Shown here: in pieces, positions 51,201 through 58,680 of the stretch | Numbering within the stretch: the stretch's first letter is position 1 | How the letters are laid out: the number at the start of each line of letters is the position of its first letter | NCBI GenBank assembly: GCA_019055375.1 | Contig: JAHQIW010000854.1 | Location: forward strand, 1-64,000 | Length of the DNA: 64,000 bases | DNA from: Parelaphostrongylus tenuis | Lineage: Eukaryota > Nematoda > Chromadorea > Rhabditida > Metastrongylidae | Direction of reading: 5' to 3' | Translations under genes and position numbers: made by a program | Notes under the pieces: generated by a model | The model's input: only the letters and a program-made list of their open reading frames with translations | Databases searched by the model: none | What the model was told of the DNA's origin: nothing

Positions 51201-54200
51201 ATAAAGTTTAATGATTGCCAACACCTTTATGAAAAGTTCTTGCTCAGTGAATGGCGTGGAATATTCATTTGCGCCTTATAATGGGCAAGTACCTTTATTT
51301 ATATTACTTGTTTCAATATCAAGTATCCAAAGTATAGTTTGATGAGCTCAGAATGTGGGAGCTGAATATTCACAAGATACTTGCCAGTCTTTTCCAAAGA
51401 AACAGCGAGAACTTATTTATTGGAGGCTCCTTCAAACCGTCTCCCGAAAGATTCCCAGCCGCGTGAGCGGGTTCCTGTCCAAGCTGATTTTTTGAAACAG
51501 AAATCTATCAGAGCGGCGCTCCAGAAGCAGGGAGTTTATGTCTTGAAATTACATAGTTTTAGGTTAGCAGATAATTTTCCTATCCACAATTTTTAGATGC
51601 GTCAGGTGCTCTAACGATAATCGGACTGAGATCCTTCGAAGAGTAAATCGCTATTTGATATTAATATTATGTAAGATTGTCAAGGAAAATCAGATATCAC
51701 GTCTCACATCGTGCTCAAATGGAAGTCTACTCAGAGGCAATCTCATTGCTAATTTCGATAAACTCACCAAAATTACTCGAGGACGCAGAATTTTACTAAC
51801 TCCAAGTGGATTCAATATGCATACAGTTCGTTGCACAACTAGATATACATGGATAAAGCCCATAATTACTCCTGTAGCAGTTGCAACTCCTCCTGAGATC
51901 TGAAAGAGCAAAAGATTTGTTCAGAACACGCCCACTATTTGTTGAAAAAATTCTTATCGATAACTAGTAATTTGGAACAGAGAAAGAAACAAAAAGTTCA
52001 AATAGTGTGCCACGCAAACGGAACGAAGAAAGGTGGAAACAGTGTAGTGATTCGGCTGATTGATGGAGAATGTTACGCTCCAGCGTAATATCAAGTGTGA
52101 CCTCGAAATATTCGCTTGTGTGAGCTCCACACTTGCGTAGGCATACTTCTATGTAGGTGAAAATCAATTGAGAAACAAGGCAATATATAAAGCGTGAAGC
52201 ATCTATTTGGGTTGCCATACATGTTTAATCGTCTTGTTCAGCTAAAATGGAATGAGTTTTTTTCTGATTAGGACCGGAACAACTGAGAAATCTATCTCAT
52301 TCACTGGAGAAGGACCTTTCATGAGAGTTTTAATAATCATTTGAAAACTGAGGCATGTGGCTACAGCTAAAAGTCTGCGGTTTTTCAAAAAACCCCTTTA
52401 TAACATTGTAACATTCAAAACAAAATCTTATTTCATGGAACCACGTGTTTTTTCTCTTGCCTCGCTTAAATTTCGCTGAACAGGACTTCTTCCTGAGAGT
52501 GCTAATACTTAAAGGATAGCACAAATTTTTAGGAGCTCAAATATGTGTTTGCTTTTTGAAAACTCTCTTGATCTTTTGATCTCTTCTAGTTTTTGATTTT
52601 TGCTTTGATGCTCGCCGGACAGAGTTCTTTTTTTTAGATACTCAAAAGGGAACTTTTCCTCTGCCTTGGAAGAAATTCTAGATAAACTATTGACTAAGAT
52701 ACTTCGAAAATTTCTTTACATATTGATATGCTTTTCGGCTTCCAGCGAATCATTCGCATCTTAAAATGAAGGCAAAAGACCAGTGTGGAACATAATTTTT
52801 GATCTGCATGCTACAACGTTATGAAAGCGCGTTTTGAAAACCGCCGACGTAAAGCAGTAGCCTCAAGTCTCAGTTTTCGAAGAGTTACCAGCACTCCTAT
52901 GAAATGTTCCTCTCCAGCAAATAGAAGCGGTTATTCATTTGTGCTCTCCTAATCCGAAAAAAATCTGCAATTAAAGTAATTTTCTAATTCAATGAATTTG
53001 AAACGCCTTAGAGCTATACATTTGGCGAAGTACATGAATTAAAAAGGATAAAGGATAAAGGATAAAGCTCTCGGCGTTGATCAATCCCTGAGGGATGCGC
53101 CATGCATTCGACTTCAATTTTTAACTTCGTTTTGAGGTGATTGAATGCATATCTGGCCTTTACAATGACTCGCGGAGGCCTCCCGCTGAACCGAGTCAGT
53201 GCTGCTTATCCTCCCAAACAAGTCTGAGACCTGTCTGGTACCAATTTACCGACCCCGAAGGGATGGATGGCTTGGTGAGCCATGAGCGCGAGATCGAACC
53301 ATTGACCTCGTGTGCGACGCAGGGCACCTCTAACCACTGCGCCACATGCGCTCTTTATCTGTTGTGTCCCGAAACATGAATTATGTATAACAATAATATA
53401 CTTCGTTGACACATCAAGGACTGTGTGGACGCTGTATCGTCCATATACGGCGTATGGCTTTTTGGGCCTCTTGAAGTCCATTTCGAGCATGTTACAATTT
53501 TATAAAATGAAGAACAGTACGTACGATGATCTCACGAAGCCAGTTTGCCGCCCTAAGCTTGGTTAATAAGATCTAATTCATCTTCAAAAGCAGTCACATC
53601 GTAAATGGTTGTTCATTAACGTGTTAAAAAAATTCCGGAACCGAGAAGTGGTTCTCACATTAATTGAAGTATGTGACTGTACCAGCACGAGTCACAACTC
53701 TATCTCTCGTAGGATAGTGTTTTTAAAGGGTGGACTCAGTTACACGTAATTTCGTCCGTTATATAATGGTAGTCAGACGAACAGGCTCTTATCCACCAGC
53801 TGCCATATGTCCTTCGTAAGAAGATAAATGGGTGCATGAATGTATAATAAGTCACCGTTACGGTATTTTCCCTGATATCTGAGGGTAATCTCTGAGAACT
53901 ACATCGGCATCAAATCGCTGGAATCGCCACTTTCTTGATCTCTTGAAATTTTAATGAACTGACCCTCCATATAATTATACAGTCAGTCCATGTCATTCCG
54001 ACTATTGCGAGAAATGCACTGAGCACAGAACTGAGTGAGAAGCCTAAGCCGAAGAGTGCTATAGAGCCAAGCATAAGATATGCAGAGCGAGCACCAAAGC
54101 CGCACAATCTCCAAATGCCCTAGAATGTAATTCTTCCGAGGATAGTGTCATCAAAATACTCAAACACTTAGAAGGAGTTATTTTAAAATATTACAGTAAT

Positions 54201-54388
54201 CGTCGCAACAAATGCTGGCTCTCTTACGAAGTACTGCAGTGAAAATTTACCAGTATGAAGGCAATGTGCAGTATCGAGGAAATCAAGGAAAGCACAATCG
54301 TCGTTAACCGGAAATAAAACATCCCTGTGCGAGAGAAGTCCGGTGGCCACGTGGGAGAGTAGAGTGCATCAGGATAGAAGTATTCCAT
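36123..54388 (-). CDS. Nematode serpentine seven-transmembrane receptor, 7 exons, complete
   Basis: Putative chemoreceptor-type GPCR. Exons in gene order on the minus strand: 54388-54251, 54119-53964, 51899-51768, 38213-38074, 36744-36582, 36528-36383 and 36225-36123. All have GT donors and AG acceptors and join in phase to about 325 residues plus TAA, the normal length of nematode serpentine receptors. TM1 is in exon 1, TM2 in exon 2, TM3 in exon 3 (ending YLVVQRTVCILNPLGVSK, in the position of a DRY-type motif), TM4 in exon 4, TM5 in exon 5 with KEELRLTTQ in loop 3, TM6-TM7 in exon 6 (TLPCFLMNK in the NPxxY position), and a basic tail in exon 7. The start ATG lies 11 bases after a TTTGCAG acceptor, as expected for spliced-leader trans-splicing. 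The third intron is about 13.6 kb. The chemoreceptor subfamily (srx, srt, srv or other) is not assigned. Confidence 0.82.
36383..36528 (-). CDS. Serpentine receptor exon 6: TM6 and TM7
   Basis: Acceptor AAATTCAAG, donor ACAA|GTTAGT, 146 bases, phase 0 in and phase 2 out. It encodes VALSVGVEVIFFLLWEFIP (TM6) and LLIMSSVSGVLYYNAVTLP (TM7) followed by CFLMNK, which replaces the NPxxYLxxNK ending. The exon has no in-frame ATG near its start, so ATG-based frame lists miss it. Confidence 0.82.
36582..36744 (-). CDS. Serpentine receptor exon 5: TM5 and loop 3
   Basis: Acceptor ACTTTTTTAG, donor CAG|GTATTT, 163 bases. It encodes RANQMINYGVMIVNVIAYPL, then LILKFKLKSSQSKEELRLTT. The charged KEELRLTTQ just before TM6 is a recurring feature of nematode chemoreceptor families. 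Confidence 0.84.
38074..38213 (-). CDS. Serpentine receptor exon 4: TM4 and loop
   Basis: Acceptor TTTTTATTGCAG, donor TCG|GTGAAT, 140 bases starting in phase 0 and ending in phase 2. It encodes ASFLLASLMYLAMLALCLSP, YAGLAYVPEHN and LLALPYTLLLY. It supplies exactly the segment missing between the TM3 exon 13.6 kb upstream and the TM5 exon downstream, and both junction phases fit (CG|C gives Arg). Confidence 0.75.
38602..38858 (-). mobile_element. tRNA-derived SINE, family 1, diverged
   Basis: Minus-strand copy, recognised by GAGGTGATTGAATGCATATC and the terminal CTGCGCCACATGCGCTC. It carries a deletion in the body and many substitutions, so it is older than the copies at 39.8 and 53.0 kb. 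Confidence 0.7.
39823..40127 (-). mobile_element. tRNA-derived SINE, family 1, with target duplication
   Basis: Full copy on the minus strand: head with TGGCGCAGTGGTTAGAGGTG and B box GGTTCGATCTC, ending in two GGATAAA-type tail units. It is flanked by TAATGTGCGCAT at 39812-39823 and 40128-40139, a perfect 12-bp target-site duplication, so insertion was recent and by reverse transcription. Confidence 0.88.
40800..41860. repeat. Degenerate MITE-like arms
   Basis: Repeated blocks of the type TGATTACTAAATGTCTAGTAG (40835) and GAATGATTACTCATAACCTG (41347), with CTGTAACAACGCACTTCGAG (41555), resemble eroded arms of the long-arm MITE family. No open frame of interest. It lies in the serpentine receptor intron. 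Confidence 0.35.
41938..42122. repeat. Fold-back tRNA-like element, short
   Basis: Left arm AGTAATGAGTGATGTGCAAA-ACATC with GGAATTCGAACCTGC, right arm GGAAAGAGTGAAATGCGAGT-CCGGGTCCC. The spacer is reduced and the outer right end is lost. Confidence 0.5.
42489..45700 (-). mobile_element. RTE retrotransposon, near full length, degraded
   Basis: Antisense copy of about 3.2 kb. The 3' end (42489-42560) matches the end of the 49.6 kb copy. Reading the minus strand, the endonuclease start is near 45240 (TIFAYDARTLAYESAVDDLL), and an RGVGGDILV piece near 45040 matches the RGVGG motif. RT motif B is near 43380 (RGVVQGDTNSPKLFAA) and the catalytic box near 43280 (RFADVIALITPNISQAERML). The second catalytic Asp of FADD is changed to Val, and frames break repeatedly, so it is dead. 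It lies inside the 13.6 kb intron of the serpentine receptor, in the same orientation as that gene. Confidence 0.85.
46387..46726. repeat. Fold-back element with tRNA-like arms
   Basis: Same family: left arm AAATAAACTCACTGATGTAG-AGTG, right arm CTGTTTTGCACATCACTCTG, with arm-internal GGTGCAAGTTATAGAGCACC and degenerate B boxes. The spacer includes TCGATAGCGACTACC and GGTTGCTGACAGACAG, also found at 54.8 kb. Confidence 0.65.
47360..47613 (+). mobile_element. tRNA-derived SINE, family 2
   Basis: Second full copy: GCGCCGTGGCCCAGTGGTTG head, GGAGCCGAGCTCTATCTC box B region, GCCAGGCTATCCTTGAGATT and GAATACTAGAAGTACTGGC, ending in an AAATAAACAAAATAAATG tail. It lies in the serpentine receptor intron. 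Confidence 0.7.
47820..48005 (-). repeat. Third copy of the GCCGAAACG repeat, 5' truncated
   Basis: On the minus strand: CTGAAGAAGGCGACCTGCCG, then AAACTTCAGCGGTTGAATAA and GACAGTCGGTCTTGGG. It directly abuts the internally deleted RTE copy. Confidence 0.6.
48010..49140 (-). mobile_element. RTE retrotransposon, internally deleted copy
   Basis: Antisense RTE. 48010-48745 corresponds to the 3' RT end (the 48180-48320 block is the antisense of the RWAGHVMRFNDNRW region). 48760-49100 corresponds to the endonuclease start (compare 44790-45260 of the longer copy). The middle of the element, about 2 kb, is missing. Frames are broken. It sits head to head with the plus-strand copy that begins about 500 bases to the right. 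Confidence 0.75.
49265..49520. repeat. GTCGTT-rich simple sequence
   Basis: Diverged runs of GTTGTCGTTC and GTCGTCGTT between the two opposing RTE copies. The frames at 49038-49380 derive from this and from the RTE leader, not from a gene. Confidence 0.45.
49601..50491 (+). mobile_element. RTE-type non-LTR retrotransposon, 5'-truncated, intact C-terminal RT frame
   Basis: An open frame of 296 codons. Recognisable element sequence starts near 49645 (DGRQLNHLRFADDIVLITPN), with FADD as the reverse transcriptase catalytic box. It continues through IGLQLNLTKTMFMRN, the SYIYLGREINMMNDLAPELS thumb region, RWAGHVMRFNDNRW and a C-terminus ERDREKWKSC-like end with SLDDQRDDR. This arrangement is typical of RTE-clade endonuclease/reverse transcriptases common in hookworm genomes. 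The ATG at 49601 is upstream host or junction sequence, not the native start: endonuclease and finger domains are absent, so this is a 5'-truncated insertion. The frame has no stops, so it is the youngest RTE copy here. The 3' tail runs to about 50590. Confidence 0.88.
50679..51289. mobile_element. Long-arm MITE with well-preserved ends
   Basis: Left CTTGCCCATTATGAGACAAC and right (complement) CTTGCCCATTATAAGGCGCA are terminal inverted repeats. Internal blocks match the family (AACGGTCTTTCCAGAAAAGC). It lies in the large serpentine receptor intron just after the intact RTE copy. Confidence 0.65.
51355..51610 (-). mobile_element. RTE 5' leader fragment
   Basis: It resembles 45417-45690 on the same strand (the block around CAAACCGTCTCCCGAAAGAT... 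CCCAGCCGC and the CAGAAGCAG-GAG run). It lies in the serpentine receptor intron just downstream of the TM3 exon. Degenerate, and assigned by similarity within the window only. Confidence 0.45.
51768..51899 (-). CDS. Serpentine receptor exon 3: TM3
   Basis: Acceptor TTGCTCTTTCAG, donor TTG|GTGAGT, 44 codons in phase 0. It encodes ISGGVATATGVIMGFIHVYL and VVQRTVCILNPLGVSKILRP. A polar and basic segment with Pro follows TM3, as in other serpentine receptors. A degraded RTE fragment lies 160 bases downstream in the intron. Confidence 0.82.
52266..52954. mobile_element. Long-arm MITE in serpentine receptor intron 2
   Basis: The ends GATTAGGACCGGAACAA and complement GATTAGGAGAGCACAAAT form the inverted arms. 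The right arm CTACAACGTTATGAAAGCGC gives the uninterrupted version of the site occupied by the nested repeat at 27.2 kb. Confidence 0.65.
53041..53373 (-). mobile_element. tRNA-derived SINE, family 1
   Basis: Full minus-strand copy with three AAAGGAT tail units (53042-53066) and an intact tRNA-like head ending at 53353. ACATGAATTA occurs at 53032-53041 and 53374-53383, a likely target duplication. If so, about 20 extra bases lie 5' of the tRNA-like head. It lies in serpentine receptor intron 2. Confidence 0.82.
53964..54119 (-). CDS. Serpentine receptor exon 2: TM2
   Basis: Acceptor TTACATTCTAG, donor AGG|GTCAGT, 52 codons in phase 0. It begins GIWRLCGFGARSAYLMLG and carries a long hydrophobic stretch IALFGLGFSLSSVLSAFLAI, ending DCIIIWR. 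Confidence 0.8.
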
Positions 54389-54399
54389 TATTGTCAATT
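54251..54399 (-). CDS. Serpentine receptor exon 1: start and TM1
   Basis: The acceptor ATATTTGCAG ends at 54400, leaving an 11-base leader before ATG at 54388-54386. The 46 codons begin MEYFYPDALYSPTWPP and run through TM1 (RLTTIVLSLISSILHIAFIL). The donor is CTG|GTAAAT. No signal peptide is seen, as usual for this receptor class. The acceptor so close to the ATG suggests an outron and spliced-leader addition rather than a 5' UTR intron, though the two cannot be separated by sequence alone. Confidence 0.8.
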
Positions 54400-54795
54400 C
54401 TGCAAATATTCTGTTTATTGATACTAATGAAAGAACTTTTTGTAACCGTGCGACAAAAGTTCTGATTACTGGAACGATTTTTACTTTTCTGAGACAAAGC
54501 TGATGACAAAAACAAAAAAAAAATAAGAACGTATTTTCAATGACACTTTCTCCTTCGCTAATTTCTTTCACCTTAGTTACTTAGTGAAAGTACTCTCTTT
54601 GTGGTGTTCACAAGTCTACAACAAATGCAGCTACCTGCTTCCATGCATAGAAACCCCATTCTAATCTTTCTTTCAAGTTTATGCATGGAAGAACTTTTTG
54701 GAACCGTGCGGCAAATTTTCGGGATGGAATATGGAATATGGTATCGGTAAAATGGACGGTGATATCCAACACCCAATACTCATCAGCATGACTGG

Positions 54796-54993
54796 ATTCA
54801 ATGTCGATAGCGACTACCCGTGCCATTCCGTTGAGGGTTGGTTGCTGACAGATAGACGCGATGTAGCGTAGAAAGAGTGGTGTCAAAACAGGAGTCGGTG
54901 GTGAGGGATAGAACACGCCATCGATTTGGGTGTAATGCGGGTTCAAGTCCCATCTGGCGCGAATGTTTTGCATATCACTCTACCTCATCGGAT
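54796..54993 (+). repeat. Half of a fold-back tRNA-like element
   Basis: Spacer (TGTCGATAGCGACTACC, GGTTGCTGACAGATAGACGC) plus right arm with GGGTTCAAGTCCC (B box) and TTTTGCATATCACTCTACCT. The left arm is missing. It lies upstream of the serpentine receptor start. Confidence 0.6.
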
Positions 54994-55103
54994 AGAACAT
55001 GCTTGTTAGCCAGCTACATGTTCTAATATGGAGTTTCAAATTTTTGGTAACAATAGACGAGGAAAATCGAAGAGTGACGTCAGTTGTTCCCGTAGAATTG
55101 AGA

Positions 55104-55262
55104 AATAAATCATATCCAATGATGCTGAGTGATATGCACAATATTCCACCCTAGGCGGAAGTTGAATTCGCGTATGTCCCACACCTGGACCTCCTTATGT
55201 GGGTGAAACGCGGGCATTGTATCCCGTCTGAGATCTAATGTTTTGCATGTCGCTTAAGATCG
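55104..55262. repeat. Fold-back tRNA-like element, minimal
   Basis: TGAGTGATATGCACAATATT at the left and AATGTTTTGCATGTCGCTTA at the right are inverted arms, with almost no spacer between the tRNA-like parts. Confidence 0.5.
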
Positions 55263-55822
55263 CCGGAAAATTACCTATAACATCATAACGTTGATAAAGG
55301 ATGGCGAATAGAAAATTCTTGTGGAAAGCAGATCAGTAAAGTAATAAATGCCGACCGAGAAGAACTGCGGAATCTGTATTGCACTTGATGGTTCTGCAAT
55401 CGATAATGCATTTGTGAGGCCATGCGCTGCTTGGGACTTATATATTGAGGATGGTAGCGATGTCAATCAGGCAAAAAAAAAGTATAAGAAGTTAGTGCGT
55501 ACGTAGAAAAACTTCATTAATGAGGCATCGCGTGCTTCTACAGTGAAGCTGTGGGAGAAGTGTTAATGAGATCGCAGTGAGAAGAATCAAAACATCGGGT
55601 ATATGACATAGATAAATAGCTAAATCCGTCGAAGACCTATTGAATAAGGAAAGTTCGTGGGAATACTGATGGATCCACCTTAATGGTTTCTGTAATAGAT
55701 CCGTAAAAGTTCGTGTAACTTATTAGAACGTATGACAATCTTCAGCAGTTGTGTCAACACCGTTGAAGACGCCATATGTTAAAATATGTGGGTAGATTCT
55801 TGAGCAATTTTAATTTCCTCAG

Positions 55823-56011
55823 CTCTCTATTGAGCCAGAAGAGATGTTAATATGGCTAATCACCGTAGAATTATCATTTTCAAAATGGAAAATAAATGTG
55901 AATGTGTTGACCGCTCATGAAAATGTTCAGATGTCACATGCGATTCGCGCTGCTTCTCAAGAAATTTCTCATGTAGTCACTACGAATATCGATGAATGTT
56001 GGTCGAGTTGA
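55823..56011 (+). CDS. Possible terminal exon, unknown product
   Basis: A strong acceptor (TTTAATTTCCTCAG) is followed by 62 open codons and TGA. It begins LSIEPEEMLIWLITVELSFS and later has AIRAASQEISHVV. AATAAA hexamers occur about 210 bases downstream. No family is recognised and no partner exon was found, so this may be chance. Confidence 0.25.
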   Translation, partial: LSIEPEEMLIWLITVELSFSKWKINVNVLTAHENVQMSHAIRAASQEISHVVTTNIDECWSS

Positions 56012-56700
56012 TTCTTCTTTTAATCCTAAGATGACAGTGCTAGAGCGCTCCTACGTGGATTAAATATATTAACACTGTTTTTAACTAATCTAATACCATT
56101 TTTACTTCCTGGGAATGACGAGGGCTTAGTGCACTTAAGTGGAACTGATCCACTCCTGAGGATTTTCACCTCACCCCCGTCTTGTACGGAGTAAGTATCA
56201 TTACATTTCCCCTTACAAACAGAAATAAATAAAGTATATCAGTATGTGTAATATATGTGATTGTTAGCAATCGGGAATCGTGTCAGATTATTTGACACAA
56301 ATATGGAACTTTTCTTGGAAGCCATGTTATTAGTCATCAGCTATATGACATTTTTTCAAAAAGAAAGATGAAGTGGGAGCAAAATAACCATACCAACGAT
56401 GTTTTGAAAGACGGAAAGGATCAAAACAACCTAATATTAAACGAGTGCGAAATCCTTAGAAATTTCGTGCTTGCTTATTCAAAGCACTTCCAAGTGACTT
56501 CCATGTATCTAAATATCTAGAAACAACGGCCATAGCTGAAAATTCTTCACATATCGTATATGGATGAATAATAGAGATTTAGGAAAATTTTTGATCTTAC
56601 ATTAGTCCAAAACTTCTCAAAATAATTGATTCAAGCTAAGATTCAATTATGTCCTTCAACAGTATACTATCCTGAAAATTCCGTGCTCCTTTCTAGGAAA

Positions 56701-56955
56701 GTGGAACCGTGGCCGAGTGGTTGAGATGTTCGCCGCGGAGCACGTGGAGTCGAGCTCTACTCTCTCTCCAATTCCCTGGGGCAATCAGCAACAAAGCTGT
56801 ATGAAACGTTACAGCCAGGCTATCCTCGAGACAGAAAGCAAACTCGCTCAACTAGCATTCTACGACGTCCAGGAAGGAGAGGAGAAGATGAATTAAATGC
56901 TAGAAGCACTGGGGTCAGCACAGTGAAAAAAACACTTTGCAGACAGATCAACAAG
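56701..56955 (+). mobile_element. tRNA-derived SINE, family 2
   Basis: The head GTGGCCGAGTGGTTGAGATG is a Leu/Ser-tRNA-like A box. The B box is degenerate (GGAGTCGAGCTCTAC). The body (CAGGCTATCCTCGAGA, GAATTAAATGCTAGAAGCAC, TGGGGTCAGCACAG) recurs at 47.36, 29.93, 25.8 and 60.9 kb. Confidence 0.7.
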
Positions 56956-57009
56956 GTACCAAAAAGTGTATTTCTAATAATACTTGGGAGAAATAAAGGT
57001 ATTTTTGTG

Positions 57010-57888
57010 TTAGACGGCAACAAATATAAAATGTGATCTCACGCGCTGGCCCGGTACTTTTCGTCAGAGTGTTATCAATCATTCGAAAGCTTGAATCTCT
57101 GGCTGGAGCGTGGTCGGTTTTCCAAAACGTCCTTTCATAGTGCTGCAAAATCCAGTATAAAATTAAGTTTACGTGACTAAGTGTCTTTTTTCTTATCTCG
57201 CTTATATTTCGCTAAACAAACCTCCTTCCTTGAAGTGTTAGTATTCATGCGATAGCACAAGTTTTCGAACAATTCAAAAATGTATTTGCTTTCTGGATTA
57301 AAGCGCGTTTGATAGCGCTGCAGGATGAAAAAAAGATTTGTGCTTTGATCCTCGCTGGGCAGAGCTCTTTCTCTAGATATTAGTAATCATTCAATATCGT
57401 AAATTCCAGTAATTCTAACATAGCGCTTTTTGTGGAAATACCGTTTAGCAAGGAAAATTGATCGAGTTTTACATTTTCGGCAACCGTTTACCGGCTAGTT
57501 CACGGAGCGGGGGGAGTGGGGAGGGTGAGGTGGAGCGGAGCAGTTGACCACGTTTGAAATATTGTCACTTGATTGGGGATCTTTTCATCGCATCGACAAA
57601 AGGTTTGGATAAAAACGTACGATTCTGATACTCGAAAGGTTTCCTGTCCTACACGTTGATATGCTTTTCGTTCTTCCAGCGATCTATACGATTGATAAAA
57701 ATGAAGACGAAAGGCGAGTGTGAAACATAATCTCGTTTTGGATCTTACAGAGTTATGAAGAACGTGCTTTGAAAAAGCGATTACATAAGGCTGTAGTCAG
57801 AGATTTAGACTTTTAGACAATTACTAACATTCTTCGGAAAGGTCTTGTTCATCGGATGAGATCTGTTCCTAAATTTGTCGCCATCTAA
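57010..57888. mobile_element. Long-arm MITE, intact termini
   Basis: Best preserved ends of the family: TTAGACGGCAACAAAT at the left and ATTTGTCGCCATCTAA at the right. It is 879 bp long with a G-rich centre (GGGGGGAGTGGGGAGGG-type run near 57510) shared with the 14.7 kb copy. No protein is encoded. Confidence 0.7.
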
Positions 57889-58454
57889 CATATAAGGTCC
57901 GAAACAAACATGAGAGTTTCGAACAAAGCAGCTAAATATAGAGAAGGCTGCCACTGTATGTGGAATTCCGGTACACCTGGGTTGATTATTCACATATGAT
58001 TATACAACCGTTGAAGAATTCAAAATTTCCACTTGGATTGATTTTTCACATGGGATTGTTCAAAATGTAGATGAATTCAAAATTTCTATTCAAAGTACTA
58101 GAGCGTACATTGATTTATGGTTTCCAAACAGACGTCCTTTTGCAATACAAAAAAGTCTTTGAAGCATGTGGGTGGCATCAGCGTTCACTGATTAATTAGG
58201 AAGGTCATTTACGCACAAGAGAATCTGATGTATTTCAATTTTCCCTATGAACTGGCTCAACACAACTGTTGGAAAAAAGCTGTCGTTAGGTAGTTCATTA
58301 ATAGTGCTTACTATTTTGTCCTCATATAGAGATGAAGAGGAAAATTATCCAAGAAATGCATTTTATAATAATTTTTTCCAGTATTCCTACCATGATTCGA
58401 ACGAAATCAGAGATAGATATTTCGCAAGCAAGGTTGATAATTTGATCCCGCGAT

Positions 58455-58680
58455 AATGGCTCACAAAGTCTGCCATCCCTCCAAGGTCGTAAATGGATAT
58501 CAGACTTGTCCGAGACAATCGGCAGAACTAACTTGAAGCATCGGTAGGCCACCACGAGTCATTATAAAGGCCATATAAGCATGCAATCACCTCAAGCCAA
58601 GCTAAAAATCAGAGACGAATGCATGACCTTTCCCTTAGGGTCTGACCAACGCCGGAAGCTTCATCTTTTTTGCCCTTTAG
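58455..58680 (+). mobile_element. tRNA-derived SINE, family 1, head truncated
   Basis: Body only (ATGGCTCACAAAGTCTGCCA, GCATGCAATCACCTCAAGCC, GACGAATGCATGACC). The tRNA-like head with both box elements is lost. Confidence 0.6.
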
